Origin: an uncultured Lachnospiraceae bacterium
GTDB taxonomy: Bacteria > Bacillota > Clostridia > Lachnospirales > Lachnospiraceae
NCBI GenBank assembly: GCA_902473545.1
Contig: CABRSG010000057.1
Location: 1-10,544 of the forward strand
Direction of reading: 5' to 3'
DNA: 10,544 nt
A model generated the notes under the pieces. It had not been told where the DNA came from. It was given only the letters and a program-made list of their open reading frames with translations, and made no database searches. Made by a program: the position numbers and the translations under genes. Shown in pieces: positions 1 through 6,657 of the stretch; within the stretch, counting starts at the first letter, position 1; every line of letters starts with the position of its first letter.

Positions 1-266
1 CGATGGATAATAAGTACCATTATGTGTACGACCGCAGCCAGGTGCATCAGCAGCGGGACGACCTGGAAATCGGAATTTCCGCGGTGCGCGGGGGAACGAT
101 CGTGGGAGATCACGATGTGATTTTTGCAGGTCCGGACGAGGTGATTACCTTCAGCCATCGCGCTTACTCGAAAACGGTGTTCGGCAAAGGCGCGGTGGAA
201 GCCGCAAAGTTCCTGGCAGGGAGAGAACCGGGACTTTACGACATGCAGGATGTAATAAAATCTTAA
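1..266 (+). CDS. dapB: 4-hydroxy-tetrahydrodipicolinate reductase, C-terminal part (5' end outside window)
   Basis: DapB reduces the dipicolinate precursor with NAD(P)H in the cytoplasm, in the lysine and meso-diaminopimelate pathway that feeds peptidoglycan synthesis. About 88 C-terminal residues are present. They carry the characteristic DapB C-terminal block: IGISAVRGGTIVGDH, then IFAGPDEVITFSHRA, then the closing helix with KGAVEAAKFLAG. This is the substrate-binding and tetramerisation half. The N-terminal Rossmann fold and the catalytic HH/K-DAPSGTA region lie upstream of the window. The reading frame is open to the left edge, so the ATG at position 3 is an internal Met codon and not a start. 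It ends in TAA. No strong terminator follows; the downstream gene has its own promoter. Family identification is confident. Confidence 0.95.
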   Translation, partial: MDNKYHYVYDRSQVHQQRDDLEIGISAVRGGTIVGDHDVIFAGPDEVITFSHRAYSKTVFGKGAVEAAKFLAGREPGLYDMQDVIKS

Positions 267-282
267 CACATTCTTAAAATAT

Positions 283-316
283 ATGCATTTAATTGTGAAA
301 ATTCTGCAAAATGCAT
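283..316. repeat. AT-rich inverted repeat overlapping the lipoprotein promoter
   Basis: ATGCATTT (283-290) is perfectly inverted as AAATGCAT (309-316), with 18 bases between. The right arm touches the first base of the -35 box of the predicted promoter. It could be a weak transcript end for dapB or a protein-binding site. It is AT-rich and short, so chance is possible. Confidence 0.25.
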
Positions 317-345
317 TGACTTTTACTGGCAAATAAAGGTAGAAT
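316..345 (+). promoter_or_regulatory. sigma-A promoter for the lipoprotein gene
   Basis: The -35 box TTGACT (316-321) and -10 box TAGAAT (340-345) each match consensus in 5 of 6 positions and are separated by 18 bases. A start near 352 would give a leader of roughly 40 bases before the ATG at 394. The match is read directly; activity is inferred. Confidence 0.7.
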
Positions 346-393
346 AAGTTGTAAGTACGCAGGGGATATAAACGAGTGATAGGAGGAAAAAAT

Positions 394-1497
394 ATGAAAA
401 GAATGACATTATTTCTGGCTTTGTTTGCTTCCGCGGCGATTATGCTGACAGGCTGCAAAAAAGAGCCGCAGGAGACGGAACCGGCTACGACGGAGGCGCC
501 GGTCATGACGGAAGCGCTGACAGAAGCGCCGACCACAGAGGCGCCGACTGAGACGGAAAAGGAAGACAGCATGAACCGGACCAGAGAGCTGAAGGGGCTT
601 GTGAAGTCCTCGGACAGCACCAATCTGACGATCCAGACGGAGCGCGGAAAGGAGCTGACCTTCTCCCTTACCGGAGCAGATATCCAGGTTGCAAACGGCA
701 TCCAGGCGGGCAGCAATGTGACGGTTATGTATAAAGGAACGATTAACGGCACAGATACGGCAAGTGCAAGAGTACTGATGGTGAAGGATCTGGCGGCAGG
801 CGAGGCGCCTGTCACAGAGGGCGAGCCGATGACGGAGGCTGAGGAAGCCGATCCGAACGCGGGCGCAGGTACGCTCGGCGGTACGATTTCCGACCTGAGC
901 GCAGACCGCATTGTGGTTCTTGCAGATGACGGCGATTCCTACTACTTCTCTATGTACGGCGCGGATATCAACCTGGCAAATGGTATGCAGGAAGGAAACT
1001 ATGTCACTGTGGAATACAACGGGGACATTTACGGACCGGATATCGTGCCGGCGACCAGCATTTCGGACAACAGCGCGGCAAACGGCGAGGCAGCGGTGGC
1101 TCCGGGATCACCGGCAGGCGATTATTCCTATGTGAGCGGTACCGTTGAGGACTGCGGCGTAAGCGCGATCACGATCACGGACGACGAGGGCGTTACCATG
1201 TCGATCGATACGGCGGGAGCAACCTACTACCTGACGGACGGCATTGCATCGGGCGCATATGTGACCATCGCGTATACCGGTACGCTGAGCGGCACCGATA
1301 CCACAGGGGTAAAGGGCGTTGCTGTATATGATACGGCTGGAAGCACGGGAAATGCAGACACCACGGCGGATGATGGCACGACCGCAGACGACGGCACAGC
1401 CGCAGATGAAGGAATGACGACGGATGACGGTGCGGCTTCGGACGGCGGAGCAAACGCAGACGACGGTGCAGGCGCGGATGACGGCGCAGAGGTGTAA
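394..1497 (+). CDS. secreted lipoprotein with three repeated beta-rich domains and a DDG-repeat tail, function unknown
   Basis: The predicted protein has 367 residues. The ATG at 394 is chosen over the in-frame GTG at 376 because AGGAGG (381-386) lies at proper spacing before it and the signal peptide begins there. Residues 1-20 form a lipoprotein signal with lipobox LTGC, so Cys21 should be lipidated and the protein anchored outside the membrane. A Thr/Glu/Pro linker (about 22-65, TEAP-type repeats) follows. Three copies of a domain of about 60 residues then lie at about 68-130, 163-225 and 249-313. Each begins G-(L/T)-(V/I), contains GADI or GATY, then (A/T)(N/D)G-(I/M)-x-x-G-x-x-V-T-(V/I)-x-Y-x-G and a G(T/P)D turn. 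The tail (323-364) is seven hexapeptides ending in DDG or a variant. The domain looks like a small beta barrel, but I do not recognise its family. It is probably transcribed alone from the promoter at 316-345. Confidence 0.85.
   Translation: MKRMTLFLALFASAAIMLTGCKKEPQETEPATTEAPVMTEALTEAPTTEAPTETEKEDSMNRTRELKGLVKSSDSTNLTIQTERGKELTFSLTGADIQVANGIQAGSNVTVMYKGTINGTDTASARVLMVKDLAAGEAPVTEGEPMTEAEEADPNAGAGTLGGTISDLSADRIVVLADDGDSYYFSMYGADINLANGMQEGNYVTVEYNGDIYGPDIVPATSISDNSAANGEAAVAPGSPAGDYSYVSGTVEDCGVSAITITDDEGVTMSIDTAGATYYLTDGIASGAYVTIAYTGTLSGTDTTGVKGVAVYDTAGSTGNADTTADDGTTADDGTAADEGMTTDDGAASDGGANADDGAGADDGAEV
1360..1485 (+). repeat. seven tandem 18-bp units encoding xxxDDG hexapeptides
   Basis: Seven in-frame 18-base units at the 3' end of the lipoprotein gene encode TTADDG, TTADDG, TAADEG, MTTDDG, AASDGG, ANADDG and AGADDG. 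The units have diverged in both DNA and protein, so this is an older expansion. The acidic tail may be a flexible spacer or bind cations; this is a guess. Copy number may vary between strains. Confidence 0.8.
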
Positions 1498-1522
1498 CAG
1501 AAGTTTTGGATAGCTACAAAAA

Positions 1523-1698
1523 GGTAACTACCCAGCCATCAAGCCACAGACCACCTGCTGCGCAGGCTATCCGCTGTTTGCACAGCTCCTGTCTGTGACT
1601 TAGGGCTAAACGCCATATGCCAAATATCAGAAACATCTGCTTACATGCAAGCATGACGCATTTGTTTCTGATATTTGCCGTATGGCTGAGTAGTTACC
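1523..1698. repeat. palindromic multi-stem element (MITE-like repeat or structured RNA)
   Basis: This 176-base non-coding block has three nested or adjacent inverted repeats. The outer arms 1523-1539 (GGTAACTACCCAGCCAT) and 1682-1698 pair at 16 of 17 positions. An inner left stem joins 1541-1551 (AAGCCACAGAC) and 1591-1601 at 10 of 11 positions. An inner right hairpin joins 1612-1634 and 1664-1686 with one wobble and one mismatch over 23 positions; CATGC-AA-GCATG sits near its tip. Bases 1682-1686 are claimed by both the outer stem and the right hairpin. AAAAA flanks the block on both sides (1518-1522 and 1699-1703), which could be a target-site duplication. No open frame of note lies inside. 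Both a non-autonomous transposon and a transcribed RNA remain possible. Confidence 0.65.
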
Positions 1699-1706
1699 AA
1701 AAATGT

Positions 1707-1738
1707 GAGGGCTGGCACAAAATATTGTGTCAGCCCTC
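1707..1738 (+). terminator. terminator-like hairpin downstream of the lipoprotein gene
   Basis: Arms 1707-1720 (GAGGGCTGGCACAA) and 1725-1738 pair over 14 positions with one G-T wobble and a 4-base loop. The plus-strand T stretch after it is poor (TTGT). On the minus strand the hairpin is followed, after a few bases, by five T's (the complement of 1699-1703). It could stop transcripts from either side or be a 3' stem protecting the lipoprotein mRNA. It lies immediately beyond the palindromic element. Confidence 0.55.
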
Positions 1739-1773
1739 TTGTATTCTGGAAGGATTTGCATTAAACTAAAAGA

Positions 1774-1790
1774 GGACAGCCTGCCTGTCC
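1774..1790 (+). other. small hairpin in the degV leader
   Basis: GGACAG (1774-1779) and CTGTCC (1785-1790) form a 6-bp stem with a 5-base loop, 26 bases before the DegV start codon. There is no T tract, so it is not a terminator. I found no clear -35/-10 pair in 1741-1816, so how the DegV gene is transcribed is unresolved. Confidence 0.3.
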
Positions 1791-1816
1791 GAATAGCATA
1801 CAGAGAGGAATTTAAA

Positions 1817-2683
1817 ATGAAGAAAATAGCGGTAGTTACAGACAGCAACAGTGGTATTACACAGAAGGAAGCAGAGCAGATGGGCATTTTTGTGCTGCCG
1901 ATGCCGTTTTTTATTAATGATGAGTTATACCTGGAGGGTATCACGCTCACACAGGAGGAATTTTACGCGCGTTTGAGGGAAGATGCCAATATCAACACCT
2001 CGCAGCCGTCTCCGGGCAGCGTCACGGAGCTGTGGGACAAGGTGCTGCAGGAGTACGAGACGCTGGTACACATTCCGATGTCGAGTGGGCTTTCTGCTTC
2101 CTGCGAATCTGCGCAGGCGCTGGCGCGCGACTATGAGGGTAAGGTGTATGTGATTGATAACCAGAGAATTTCCATCACGCAGCGCCAGTCGGTCAGGGAC
2201 GCGCTGGTGCTGATCGAGCAGGGAAAGAGCGCGGCACAGATTAAGGAAATACTGGAAAAAATGAAGCTGGAGGCGAGCATCTATATCACGCTGGAGACGC
2301 TCAAATATCTCAAAAAAGGAGGCAGGATCACTCCGGCGGCAGCAGCGCTCGCCACGATTCTCAATCTGAAGCCGGTTCTGCAGATACAGGGAGAAAGGCT
2401 GGACGCTTTCTCCAAAGCGCGCGGCAAGCAAAAGGCAAAAAAGATCATGCTCGATGCGATGCATAAGGATTTCGAAACGCGCTTTGCAAAAGAAGTGGCG
2501 AACGGGGAAATTGCATTGGCGGCGGCATACGGCGGAAACGAGGAGGAGGCGCAGGAGTGGCTTGAGGAGATCAGGGCAAGCTTTCCGGGCATGGAGTGCA
2601 GCATGGATCCGCTGTCACTCAGCGTTGCCTGTCACATCGGTTATGGTCCGCTTGCGATCGGATGCGCGCGAAAAGTAGTATAG
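1817..2683 (+). CDS. DegV family fatty-acid-binding protein
   Basis: The predicted protein has 288 residues, the normal DegV length. DegV proteins bind a fatty acid in a cleft between two alpha/beta domains. Some family members (FakB) present the lipid to the kinase FakA for phospholipid synthesis. The start is the ATG at 1817, preceded by GAGAGGA; an in-frame upstream extension is rejected because it lacks a DegV match and crosses the leader. Visible family marks are VVTDSNSGI at the N-terminus (residues 5-13), the NTSQPSPG segment near residue 60 which includes the lipid carboxylate contact, MSSGLSAS near residue 90, and the YLKKGGRITPAAA segment followed by LKPVLQI. No FakA homologue is in the window, so the FakB role is only a family-based possibility. 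The deacetylase gene begins 32 bases downstream, probably in the same transcript. Confidence 0.92.
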   Translation: MKKIAVVTDSNSGITQKEAEQMGIFVLPMPFFINDELYLEGITLTQEEFYARLREDANINTSQPSPGSVTELWDKVLQEYETLVHIPMSSGLSASCESAQALARDYEGKVYVIDNQRISITQRQSVRDALVLIEQGKSAAQIKEILEKMKLEASIYITLETLKYLKKGGRITPAAAALATILNLKPVLQIQGERLDAFSKARGKQKAKKIMLDAMHKDFETRFAKEVANGEIALAAAYGGNEEEAQEWLEEIRASFPGMECSMDPLSLSVACHIGYGPLAIGCARKVV

Positions 2684-2715
2684 AGACTGCGGCAGTTTAA
2701 ATTAGGGAGAAGAGT

Positions 2716-4059
2716 ATGAAAAGCTGGAAAAGGATATGTTTCAGCCTGTGCACGCTGATGTTGCTGCTTATGACAATGGCGGTTCCGACGCAGGCAAAGA
2801 CCACCAATGTGGCAACGACAAGCCTGGTAGATGTGCGCAAGGCAGTGAAGCCGAAGGGCAAATGGGTAAAGAAAGCAAAGGGCTATGTATTTTGCCTGTC
2901 AGGCAGCGGAAAAGCTGTGAAGAACAAATGGATCAGCGTAAATGGGAAGGTATATTATGTAAATAAAGACGGCTATCGTGTGACCGGATGGATCAAATAC
3001 CGCGGAAAGTTCTATTATATGGAGAAAAGCGGTGTGATGCACACTGGATGGCTGACGCTGAGCGGGAAAAAGTATTATATGAAGAGCAACGGCGTGGCAG
3101 TGAAAAAGCTGCGCAGGATCGGAGACGCCACATACTATTTCAACCCGTCTGATGCCTCGATGAAAAAAGGCTGGGTGACGATCGGAAAGGATAAGTATTA
3201 TTTCAGTAAGATCGACGGCAGGATGCGCACCTCTACCTGGGTGCCGGGCGGCGGCAAATACAGATGGGTGGCAGCAGACGGAAAGCTGAAGACGTCGTGC
3301 TGGGTAATTAATGGGAAAAATAAATATTATGTGAATGCGGACGGCGTGCGTGTCACAGGCACGCAGTACATTGGAAACAAGGGCTATTATTTCAAATCAA
3401 ACGGCGTCTACGATCCTTCCGTGAAGGTGAAGATGGAGGTCAACCCCAATAAAAAAATGGTAGCGCTGACATTCGACGACGGGCCGGGCCCGTACACGAC
3501 CAGACTGCTCAACTGCCTGCAGAAAAACGGCGCCAAGGCAACCTTCTTTATGGTCGGCTCCAGTGTGCCAAGTTACAAGAGCGCTGTAAAAAAGATGGCG
3601 AGCATGGGCTGCGAGCTGGGTAACCACTCCTACAGTCATCCGGCGTTTACAACCTTGTCCTGCAGCAGCCGCAGATCGCAGGTTACAAAGACAAGCAATA
3701 ACATTTACAAGGCATGCGGCAAGTACCCGACGGTGTTCCGGCTGCCGTATGGAGACGGTCACAACAACAGCGCAGTGCTTTCCTCACTTGGGCTGCCGTC
3801 CATCTACTGGTCGATCGATACCAGAGACTGGGCAAATACCGGAAATCCGCAGCACACGATCAATGCCGTGCTGAACAATGTGAAAAACGGCGATATCGTA
3901 CTGATGCATGATATCCATCGTTCCACTGTAGAGGCGGCGGAGACTATCATTCCGGCGCTGAAAAAGAGGGGATTCCAGATGGTGACGGTAAGCCAGCTTG
4001 CAAAATACAAAGGAAAGACCACGCTCAGAAGCGGAAAAACTTACTATAACTTCAAATAA
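2716..4059 (+). CDS. secreted polysaccharide deacetylase with N-terminal choline-binding-like wall repeats
   Basis: The predicted protein has 447 residues. It starts at the ATG at 2716 with a GGGAG ribosome site about 8 bases upstream. Residues 1-27 are a Sec signal peptide, with predicted cleavage after PTQA. Residues about 60-235 hold seven or so aromatic repeats of the W-x-x-x-x-G-K-x-Y-Y-x-x-x-x-G type, the cell-wall-binding (choline-binding-like) family, which tether enzymes to the wall. Residues about 245-430 form a NodB deacetylase domain with all five motifs: TFDDGP (D254, D255), H304-x-x-x-H308 as metal ligands, R342-LPYG, D368-x-x-D371-W, and LMHD (H398). It should therefore be an active metal-dependent enzyme removing acetyl groups from an extracellular glycan, such as peptidoglycan GlcNAc or MurNAc or a capsule sugar. 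The exact substrate cannot be read. Peptidoglycan deacetylases of this family commonly confer lysozyme resistance. It is likely co-transcribed with the DegV gene. Confidence 0.93.
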   Translation: MKSWKRICFSLCTLMLLLMTMAVPTQAKTTNVATTSLVDVRKAVKPKGKWVKKAKGYVFCLSGSGKAVKNKWISVNGKVYYVNKDGYRVTGWIKYRGKFYYMEKSGVMHTGWLTLSGKKYYMKSNGVAVKKLRRIGDATYYFNPSDASMKKGWVTIGKDKYYFSKIDGRMRTSTWVPGGGKYRWVAADGKLKTSCWVINGKNKYYVNADGVRVTGTQYIGNKGYYFKSNGVYDPSVKVKMEVNPNKKMVALTFDDGPGPYTTRLLNCLQKNGAKATFFMVGSSVPSYKSAVKKMASMGCELGNHSYSHPAFTTLSCSSRRSQVTKTSNNIYKACGKYPTVFRLPYGDGHNNSAVLSSLGLPSIYWSIDTRDWANTGNPQHTINAVLNNVKNGDIVLMHDIHRSTVEAAETIIPALKKRGFQMVTVSQLAKYKGKTTLRSGKTYYNFK

Positions 4060-4064
4060 AAATC

Positions 4065-4093
4065 CGGGATTGCGAAATGCAGTCCCGTTTTTT
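4065..4093 (+). terminator. intrinsic terminator of the deacetylase gene, probably bidirectional
   Basis: CGGGATTGC (4065-4073) pairs with GCAGTCCCG (4079-4087) with one wobble and a 5-base loop, followed by six T's (4088-4093). On the minus strand the same hairpin is followed by TTTTT a few bases on, so it can also end the convergent mnmM transcript. Confidence 0.9.
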
Positions 4094-4119
4094 AATAGGT
4101 ACATTGTAAATGCCGGTCT

Positions 4120-4692
4120 TTATAGCCGGATCACGAACGCCGGGATCGGCGGATTATTCGGGCGGTTGTAGTACTGCGTCAGCAGCACAAGATATTTTTT
4201 CGCGTCAAGCGTTTTTAACCAGTCAAGTACGGCGTCCCGCTCCGCAAAACCGGTATCGCCGCCGCTGTAAATGCAGACACTGAGGAGTCCGCCTTTTTTC
4301 AGGAGTGCCAGGCTTTTTTCAAGCGCGGAAAGGGTAGACTGCGGCTTTGTGGCGAGCGTATGGTCGCCGCCCGGAAGGTAGCCGAGATTGAAGGTGATGC
4401 AGTCGGCACTCTCCGGCTGGACATAGGCATCCAGATGCGCGTGGGAATCTAAGATCAATTGATAATTGCAGCAGGGGAGCGCTTTTTGAAGGCGCTCTTT
4501 TGTATGCTCCAGCGCGGCGGGCTGGATATCAAAGGCGAGCACCTTTCCGCTTGCACCTGTCTGTTCACAGAGAAACTGCGTGTCGTTCCCGTTGCCCATC
4601 GTTGCGTCGATGCAGAGGGAACCTTCCTGTATATGTTTGCGCATCATGCGCTGGCACCATGCGGTAATCTGATAGTTTTGCTTTTGTGACAT
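4120..4692 (-). CDS. mnmM: tRNA 5-aminomethyl-2-thiouridine methyltransferase (MnmM/YtqB family)
   Basis: The predicted protein has 190 residues, matching B. subtilis YtqB in length. It is a class I S-adenosylmethionine methyltransferase. Motif I is IDATMGNGNDT (residues 28-38), followed by the acidic FDIQ segment. The family-specific stretches DSHAHLD, FNLGYLPGGDH and a C-terminal YYNRPNNPP are all present. B. subtilis YtqB was renamed MnmM after it was shown to methylate nm5s2U to mnm5s2U at the wobble position of tRNAs; the older family name is putative rRNA methylase. The start ATG (complement of 4690-4692) has AGGAG about 8 bases upstream. Upstream lie a terminator hairpin and a candidate promoter, so it may be transcribed separately from pyrG. 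It converges on the deacetylase gene. Confidence 0.88.
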   Translation of the reverse strand: MSQKQNYQITAWCQRMMRKHIQEGSLCIDATMGNGNDTQFLCEQTGASGKVLAFDIQPAALEHTKERLQKALPCCNYQLILDSHAHLDAYVQPESADCITFNLGYLPGGDHTLATKPQSTLSALEKSLALLKKGGLLSVCIYSGGDTGFAERDAVLDWLKTLDAKKYLVLLTQYYNRPNNPPIPAFVIRL

Positions 4693-4716
4693 AATCTGCT
4701 CCTGTTTAATGGGATG

Positions 4717-4746
4717 AAAAACGGACAGGCAGCGATACCTGTCCGT
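4717..4746 (-). terminator. intrinsic terminator between pyrG and mnmM
   Basis: In minus-strand sense, ACGGACAGG (complement of 4738-4746) pairs perfectly with CCTGTCCGT (complement of 4721-4729) across an 8-base loop. The stem runs into a TTTTT tract (complement of 4717-4721, overlapping the last stem base). It ends pyrG transcripts. Because it lies between a candidate promoter and mnmM, it may also attenuate mnmM. Confidence 0.85.
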
Positions 4747-4775
4747 AAATGCTACAACAATGGTATTACAGATCT

Positions 4776-4804
4776 ATTGTGCAGAGTTTTTTCTGAAATG
4801 TCAA
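4776..4804 (-). promoter_or_regulatory. candidate promoter for mnmM in the pyrG 3' region
   Basis: On the minus strand a perfect -35 TTGACA (complement of 4799-4804) is followed after exactly 17 bases by CACAAT (complement of 4776-4781), 4 of 6 matches to the -10 consensus. Transcription would start near 4769, upstream of the terminator hairpin. Sequence match only. Confidence 0.45.
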
Positions 4805-4823
4805 GAGAGACAAAATACTATTC

Positions 4824-6434
4824 TTATGCATCCGCGGAGCAGCTTAACGCTGCCTCTATAAATCCCTTAAAAAGCGGGTGAGGACGGTTCGGGCGGGATT
4901 TCAGCTCCGGATGAGCCTGTGTCGCCAGGAAAAACGGATGCGATTTCAGCTCGATCATTTCTACGATGCGTCCGTCCGGGGAGAGACCGGAGAGCGTCAG
5001 GCCGTGGTCTGTCAAAACCTTGCGGTAGTCGTTGTTTACCTCGTAGCGGTGCCTGTGGCGCTCGTGAATGGTTTCCGCTCCATAAAGCGCGTATGCCTTC
5101 GTTGTTTTATCCAGCACGCAGGGGTAGGAGCCGAGACGGAGGGGGCCGCCGATATCCTCCACCCCGTCCTGATCCGGCATCAGCGCGATCACCGGGTGGG
5201 TGGTGGCAGGATTCAGCTCGATGCTGTGCGCGTCCTTCAACCCGGCAACATTGCGGGCGTATTCCACGATGGCAAGCTGCATACCAAGACATAGCCCAAG
5301 GAAGGGAACGCCGTGCGTGCGCGCATAATGGATCGCAACGATTTTTCCGTCGATGCCGCGGTCGCCGAAGCCGCCGGGTACGAGGACCCCGCGTACATCG
5401 CCGAGCAATTCATCCACATTTTCTTCGTTTAATAATTCCGAATCTATCCATTTAATATGAACGGTTGCGCTGTTGGCAATGCCGCCGTGCTTGAGCGCTT
5501 CCACCACGCTGATGTAAGCGTCGTGAAGCTGTGTATATTTTCCGACCAGCGCCACAGTAACGTCTTTCGTCGGGTGACGGAGCGCTTCTACCATGGAAAT
5601 CCAGTCGGAAAGCTCCGGCTCGGGACAGGGCAGATTCAGACACTCGCACGCAACCTGCGCCAGATGTTCTGCCTCCATAGCGAGCGGCGCTTCGTAGAGA
5701 TATTCCACGTCGAGGTTCTGCAGAACATGGGAAACCGGAACATTGCAGAACAGAGCGATTTTTTCCTTGATGCCCGGCTCCAGCGGGATTTCGGAGCGGC
5801 AGACAAGGATATCCGGCCAGATGCCCATGCCCTGGAGCTGCTTGACGCTGGTCTGTGTCGGCTTCGTTTTCATTTCTCCGGATGCCTTGATGTACGGGAT
5901 CAGGGAAACATGAATTAGAATAGCATTTTCCCGTCCGACGTCATGCTGAAACTGGCGAATCGCCTCCAGGAACGGCTGGCTCTCGATATCGCCGACCGTG
6001 CCGCCCACCTCAATGATCGCGATGTGCATGTCGTCGGAGGTGTAGTTGCGGTAAAATCGGCTCTTGATCTCATTTGTGATATGCGGGATCACCTGCACGG
6101 TGCCGCCGCCGAAGTCGCCGCGGCGTTCCTTCTGAAGAACCGACCAGTAAATCTTTCCGGTGGTGACATTCGAATTTTTTGTGAGGCTTTCGTCAATAAA
6201 GCGCTCGTAGTGTCCGAGGTCAAGGTCTGTCTCAGCGCCGTCGTCTGTTACAAAAACCTCGCCGTGCTGGATTGGATTCATGGTGCCGGGGTCGATGTTG
6301 ATGTATGGGTCAAATTTCTGCATGGTGACCTTGTAGCCGCGCGCCTTCAGAAGGCGTCCGAGAGATGCCGCTGTGATGCCTTTTCCAAGCCCGGATACGA
6401 CGCCGCCCGTGACAAATACGTATTTTACTGACAT
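4824..6434 (-). CDS. pyrG: CTP synthase (glutamine-hydrolysing)
   Basis: The predicted protein has 536 residues, the standard length. It makes CTP from UTP, ATP and glutamine in the cytoplasm, the last step of pyrimidine nucleotide synthesis. The N-terminal synthetase domain has the P-loop GGVVSGLGKG (residues 10-19), FDPYINIDPGTMNP, GEVFVTDDGAETDLDLGHYE and GGTVGDIES. The C-terminal class I amidotransferase domain has the nucleophile in GLCLGMQ (Cys382) and the partner pair in HPELKSRP (His508, Glu510). All catalytic residues are present. The start is the ATG at 6434, preceded by AAGGAGG; the open frame extends 51 codons further upstream but covers the structured leader and is not homologous to PyrG. 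It is preceded by its own promoter and a leader terminator, and followed by a terminator. Confidence 0.98.
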   Translation of the reverse strand: MSVKYVFVTGGVVSGLGKGITAASLGRLLKARGYKVTMQKFDPYINIDPGTMNPIQHGEVFVTDDGAETDLDLGHYERFIDESLTKNSNVTTGKIYWSVLQKERRGDFGGGTVQVIPHITNEIKSRFYRNYTSDDMHIAIIEVGGTVGDIESQPFLEAIRQFQHDVGRENAILIHVSLIPYIKASGEMKTKPTQTSVKQLQGMGIWPDILVCRSEIPLEPGIKEKIALFCNVPVSHVLQNLDVEYLYEAPLAMEAEHLAQVACECLNLPCPEPELSDWISMVEALRHPTKDVTVALVGKYTQLHDAYISVVEALKHGGIANSATVHIKWIDSELLNEENVDELLGDVRGVLVPGGFGDRGIDGKIVAIHYARTHGVPFLGLCLGMQLAIVEYARNVAGLKDAHSIELNPATTHPVIALMPDQDGVEDIGGPLRLGSYPCVLDKTTKAYALYGAETIHERHRHRYEVNNDYRKVLTDHGLTLSGLSPDGRIVEMIELKSHPFFLATQAHPELKSRPNRPHPLFKGFIEAALSCSADA

Positions 6435-6472
6435 GTTCTTTTCCTCCTTAAATCCTGGTGATATCTGCAATA

Positions 6473-6520
6473 TGCGGTTTTTCCGGCGCCTCGCCCGGCC
6501 GCCCCAGAAGCGGTGCCGCA
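6473..6520 (-). other. GC-rich folded segment of the pyrG leader
   Basis: TGCGG and CCGCA (6473-6477 and 6516-6520) close a region that can form two small inner stems, CCGC/GCGG and CCGG/CCGG. It lies between the leader terminator and the pyrG ribosome site. It may slow ribosome access or be part of the control region. Predicted by eye only. Confidence 0.35.
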
Positions 6521-6558
6521 AAAAAAGGGTGCGTCTCCCTGCGAACGGAAGACACACC
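6520..6558 (-). terminator. leader terminator (attenuator) of pyrG
   Basis: In minus-strand sense, GGTGTGTCTTCC (complement of 6547-6558) pairs with GGGAGACGCACC (complement of 6528-6539) over 12 positions with two wobbles and a 7-base loop. Seven T's follow (complement of 6520-6526, one base after the stem). It ends about 60 bases after the predicted transcription start and 85 bases before the pyrG ATG, so it must be bypassed for pyrG expression. In B. subtilis and relatives, pyrG is controlled by such a terminator: low CTP makes RNA polymerase add extra G's at the 5' end, and these pair with the pyrimidine-rich 5' arm. The CUUCC in the 5' arm here would fit that, but see the promoter entry. 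Confidence 0.8.
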
Positions 6559-6585
6559 TCTTTGTGTACAAACAAATCCGATTGC

Positions 6586-6614
6586 ATTATAACCGATTTT
6601 CCTGTAAATGAAAA
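6586..6614 (-). promoter_or_regulatory. sigma-A promoter of pyrG
   Basis: On the minus strand, -10 TATAAT (complement of 6586-6591, perfect) lies 17 bases after TTTTCA (complement of 6609-6614, 4 of 6 matches to the -35 consensus). The likely start is the G at 6579, giving an RNA beginning GGAUUUG. The GGGC start typical of known CTP-sensing pyrG leaders is absent at this place. Confidence 0.75.
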
Positions 6615-6657
6615 CTTTTTTTTCGCGGTTTATAATGAGCAGTTCTGATTAAGCTAA

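Noticed and set aside
1523..1698. CRISPR or tRNA-like reading of the palindromic element
   Set aside because: There are no regularly spaced direct repeats. Although three stems can be drawn, the arm lengths and loops do not fit a tRNA cloverleaf.
1627..1950. Minus-strand open frame of 107 codons across the palindromic element into the DegV gene
   Set aside because: It overlaps both the inverted-repeat element and the real DegV coding region, has no ribosome site and no recognisable domain.
6435..6587. N-terminal extension of PyrG by 51 codons
   Set aside because: The extension would be translated from the leader terminator and GC-rich leader fold. The ATG at 6434 has a perfect ribosome site and matches the normal PyrG start.
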